Shown here in pieces: positions 6,672-9,247 of a DNA stretch of 9,247 nucleotides. The DNA comes from Ignavibacteria bacterium (GTDB taxonomy: Bacteria; Bacteroidota; Ignavibacteria; Ignavibacteriales; Melioribacteraceae). The stretch is from positions 1-9,247 of the forward strand of contig DSBF01000341.1 of assembly GCA_011049495.1 (NCBI GenBank). The letters run 5' to 3'. Both the position numbers and the translations under genes were made by a program. Every line of letters begins with the position of its first letter. Position 1 is the stretch's first letter. The notes under the pieces are model-generated. The model searched no databases and was not told the origin of the DNA. It saw only the letters and a program-made list of their open reading frames with translations.

Positions 6672-9247
6672 AAGTTATTTAATTTTGTACGAGCTTCTCT
6701 TGCCCATTCATTGTTTTGATGACGTGATAAAACAGCACGATACATATCACGTGCATTATTTTTATCGTTTAATTTTACGTAAGTATCTCCGAGTTTAAGC
6801 AGTGATTTTGTAAACCATTCATCATAAGCACCAAAGACAGACCGGACTCTTACCAATGCGGAAATTGCTTCACTTAACTTTTCTTGTTCAAGTAAAGTTA
6901 GACCATAATAATATTGTGATTTCGCACCAATATCATCTGTTCTTTTGGCACCAACTTCACTAAACAAAGTTTCTGCATTTTGATAACTTCCTCTTTTTAA
7001 TTCAAGTACGCCAAGCTCAACTTTCGCTTTATCGGCAAAGAGGGTTCCATCATAATAGGTTACAATATAATCTAAAGTTTCATATGCTTCACCGATTCTC
7101 TCTTCGTCAAGAAGCAGATCGGCTTTTTCAAATAATATTTCCGGAGTCCGAGATACATTACCAATTTTATCTATTACCGAATTATACATTGAAAGTGCTT
7201 GTTCATTCATTCGCAGTTTTTTATAAACATGCCCAAGCTCTATTGCGGCATCAATTCCAACTTCCGATTTAAGATGATTATCTATTACATACTTAAAACT
7301 TGCCATCGCATCCAAATCTTGTTGAAGTAATTCCGAACATTTTCCGATCCAGTAATACCCATTCGGAATCAGGCTGCTTTTATTATATTGATTAACAAAT
7401 TCTTTGTAAGATTCTTTTGCATTTTCATAATCACCCAAACTATAATAAACCTCTCCAATTTTATACTTTACTTGATCACTAATGTTAGAATTCGGATTAA
7501 GCAATACATACCTTTGAAGTGATTCAATTGCATATTGAGGTTGATTTTTTGCAATGTATGCATATTGAATTCCGTTTAACGCATCAAATATATACTGCGA
7601 ATTTCTGAATTGATCAATAAGTTTGTTGTAGTAAGTAATAGAGCTATCATATTGCTCAATGTTAAAATATGCATCACCAATAGAATAAAGTGCAATAGGT
7701 ACAATTGGAGACGTCGGATATTTTTGAATCATTAATTTGTATTCACTGACAGCATTTCTAAAATTATTTTCTTTGAAATTTATCCACCCGATTAAATATT
7801 GTGATTCATCGGTATATTGTGAACGGGGGAATTTTTGCTGCAGTTCTCTGAATCTATTAATTGCATCGGTTGATCTTCCGGCGTAAAATAAAGCTTGTCC
7901 ATATTGATAAAGTGCAAAATCATTATTAAGCGAACCTTTACTTTGAGTAAACACCTCATCATAGACTTGGCTTGCCCGTGTAAAGTTTTTGGTACCGTAA
8001 AAACTATCAGCTAATCTTAATTTGGCTTCAACTTTTTTAGCACTGTTGTTAGAACGGGAATTAAATTCATTGAAATAAAAAATAGCATTTGCATAATCAC
8101 GTGAATTGAAATAAGCATAAGCTTTACCGAATATCGTTTGTTCTCCAACTTCAGGGTCAGTTATATTTATTTTATTATAATAAGAAACTGCACGTTGAAA
8201 TTCCCCAAGAGCAAAGTTAGATTCAGCCAAATAAAAATTAGTTTTATTGCGTTCATAATTAGGTGCTAATTCAATTAATCTTCCTAAAGATCTAATTGAT
8301 TCGTTAAAATTATCGAGATAATAATCTGCAATTCCTCTCCCGAGTAATGCTTGATGAAATTCCGAAGTGTAATTCTGCCCGCTTTCGGAAGCAATTGCAA
8401 AATATTTACTTGCCTCGGCAAAATCTTTTCTGTTAAAACTAAGTTCACCGATTAAATTAAGAGTTCTTACTTTTACTTCCGGGTTTTTCGCATTAACCAA
8501 TTTTTGTAAAATATTTTCAGCCGCTTGAAAATTCTTTTTAAGATAATGTATAGATGCGAGATTGAAAGCTACTTGTTCACTTAAAACATGGTCCGTAAAA
8601 TTTTCTAAAAAGCGGGTGTACAATTCTTGCGCTTCTTCAAGATCGTTTGAATATCGTTTGGATTCTGCCGCCCAATAAAGTGAGTTAGCAACAAGGGAAT
8701 CATTTTGTAAAGTTATCAATTCAACGAAGGCATTATATGCATCATTAAAATTACCGCTTTGAAAGTTTATTTTTGCAAGTGCAAACTTAACTTCCTCTTC
8801 ATTCGATAGGTTCGGATTTTTTTCAATTAATTCGTTGAAAATATTTTTTGCATTCTCGTATTCTCTTAATTTGAAAAAAGAATTCGCCAAAAGCATCAAT
8901 GCATCCATTTCCTTTTGCTTATCTAACATTTTTATCTTGGGATCGGATAATTCTAAAACAGCGCTGTCATATTTTTTTAGATTAAAATAACTTGCACCGA
9001 TTCTCAACTGTGCTAAAGGAATTAAATCACTATCTCTATAAAAAGAGAGTATTTCATCATACTGTTCAACAGCTTTTTCATACTCACCAAGGTTTTCATA
9101 ACAATTGCCAAGTGAATAAATGGTATTTACTTTGAAAATATTGGAACGATCATAATTCTTTGCCAGTCTGAAGAACCTTACTGCTTCTGAATAATATTTT
9201 TGACTTGAATAAGATTCACCTATTAAATAATAAGATGATCCTAAGAA
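6668..9247 (-). CDS. Long tetratricopeptide-repeat protein (5' end outside window)
   Basis: The reading frame is open to the window edge. The visible part is 859 residues and no start is seen; a TTG at 9007 is internal, because repeats continue upstream of it. I count about 23 TPR-like helix pairs plus a short cap, AREARTKLNNL. Most are 36-37 residues long rather than 34, as in BamD/CpoB-type envelope TPRs. Typical unit features are YxxGxxYxxxxxYxxA and an F/Y-P or N-P turn, e.g. LMIQKYPTSP. There is no enzymatic domain. Such arrays are protein-binding superhelices. A signal peptide or lipoprotein anchor would lie outside the window, so periplasmic location is inferred from neighbours. It is the first visible gene of the operon and overlaps the barrel gene by 4 nt, so the two products are probably made in step. 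Confidence 0.9.
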   Translation of the reverse strand, partial: FLGSSYYLIGESYSSQKYYSEAVRFFRLAKNYDRSNIFKVNTIYSLGNCYENLGEYEKAVEQYDEILSFYRDSDLIPLAQLRIGASYFNLKKYDSAVLELSDPKIKMLDKQKEMDALMLLANSFFKLREYENAKNIFNELIEKNPNLSNEEEVKFALAKINFQSGNFNDAYNAFVELITLQNDSLVANSLYWAAESKRYSNDLEEAQELYTRFLENFTDHVLSEQVAFNLASIHYLKKNFQAAENILQKLVNAKNPEVKVRTLNLIGELSFNRKDFAEASKYFAIASESGQNYTSEFHQALLGRGIADYYLDNFNESIRSLGRLIELAPNYERNKTNFYLAESNFALGEFQRAVSYYNKINITDPEVGEQTIFGKAYAYFNSRDYANAIFYFNEFNSRSNNSAKKVEAKLRLADSFYGTKNFTRASQVYDEVFTQSKGSLNNDFALYQYGQALFYAGRSTDAINRFRELQQKFPRSQYTDESQYLIGWINFKENNFRNAVSEYKLMIQKYPTSPIVPIALYSIGDAYFNIEQYDSSITYYNKLIDQFRNSQYIFDALNGIQYAYIAKNQPQYAIESLQRYVLLNPNSNISDQVKYKIGEVYYSLGDYENAKESYKEFVNQYNKSSLIPNGYYWIGKCSELLQQDLDAMASFKYVIDNHLKSEVGIDAAIELGHVYKKLRMNEQALSMYNSVIDKIGNVSRTPEILFEKADLLLDEERIGEAYETLDYIVTYYDGTLFADKAKVELGVLELKRGSYQNAETLFSEVGAKRTDDIGAKSQYYYGLTLLEQEKLSEAISALVRVRSVFGAYDEWFTKSLLKLGDTYVKLNDKNNARDMYRAVLSRHQNNEWAREARTKLNNL

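Noticed and set aside
9005..9007. TTG as the start of the TPR gene
   Set aside because: The same frame stays open to the window edge and encodes two to three further TPR units in good register, so the TTG is an internal Leu codon.

Overview
The window is AT-rich, has compact gene spacing, and shows mostly weak or absent Shine-Dalgarno sites. Its proteins are typical of the FCB group: Asn/Lys/Tyr-rich composition, a TonB-family protein of the 'LRFTILPDG' type, a TonB-dependent-receptor-like outer-membrane barrel, and an HU-like/SPOR fusion. My best guess is an Ignavibacteria/Melioribacter-like member of the Bacteroidetes/Chlorobi lineage. This rests on protein style, not on a marker gene. I see no rRNA, tRNA, CRISPR array, insertion sequence or phage gene.

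Layout. Bases 1-1376 (+ strand) hold the last 31 codons of an unidentified gene, followed by three small membrane-protein genes: a DUF2085-family protein with a Cys-rich motif, a second integral membrane protein with a CysCys pair, and a 98-residue membrane protein. The first two genes overlap by 20 nt and the later junctions are 4-nt ATGA stop/start overlaps, so this looks like one translationally coupled transcript.

Bases 1351-9247 (- strand) hold a tightly packed run of six genes. In transcription order they are: a very long TPR protein (its 5' end lies beyond the window), a plug-less TonB-receptor-like outer-membrane barrel, an HU-like/transmembrane/SPOR protein, an ExbB/TolQ-type channel protein, an ExbD/TolR-type protein, and a TonB-family energy transducer. 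Gaps range from a 4-nt overlap to 24 nt. The two clusters converge, and their last genes overlap tail to tail by 26 bp with no recognisable terminator.

How the genes may work together (inference). The minus-strand genes supply a proton-driven inner-membrane motor (ExbB/ExbD), a periplasm-spanning transducer (TonB), a peptidoglycan-binding inner-membrane protein with a cytoplasmic HU-like domain, an outer-membrane barrel, and a large TPR scaffold. The cluster resembles Tol-Pal in its parts list (motor, transducer, TPR protein, envelope partners) but has no TolB or Pal in view. It could be a dedicated trans-envelope system for envelope organisation, secretion or uptake. No two-gene pairing has been shown here to interact. 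The proposed joint function is a hypothesis from synteny.
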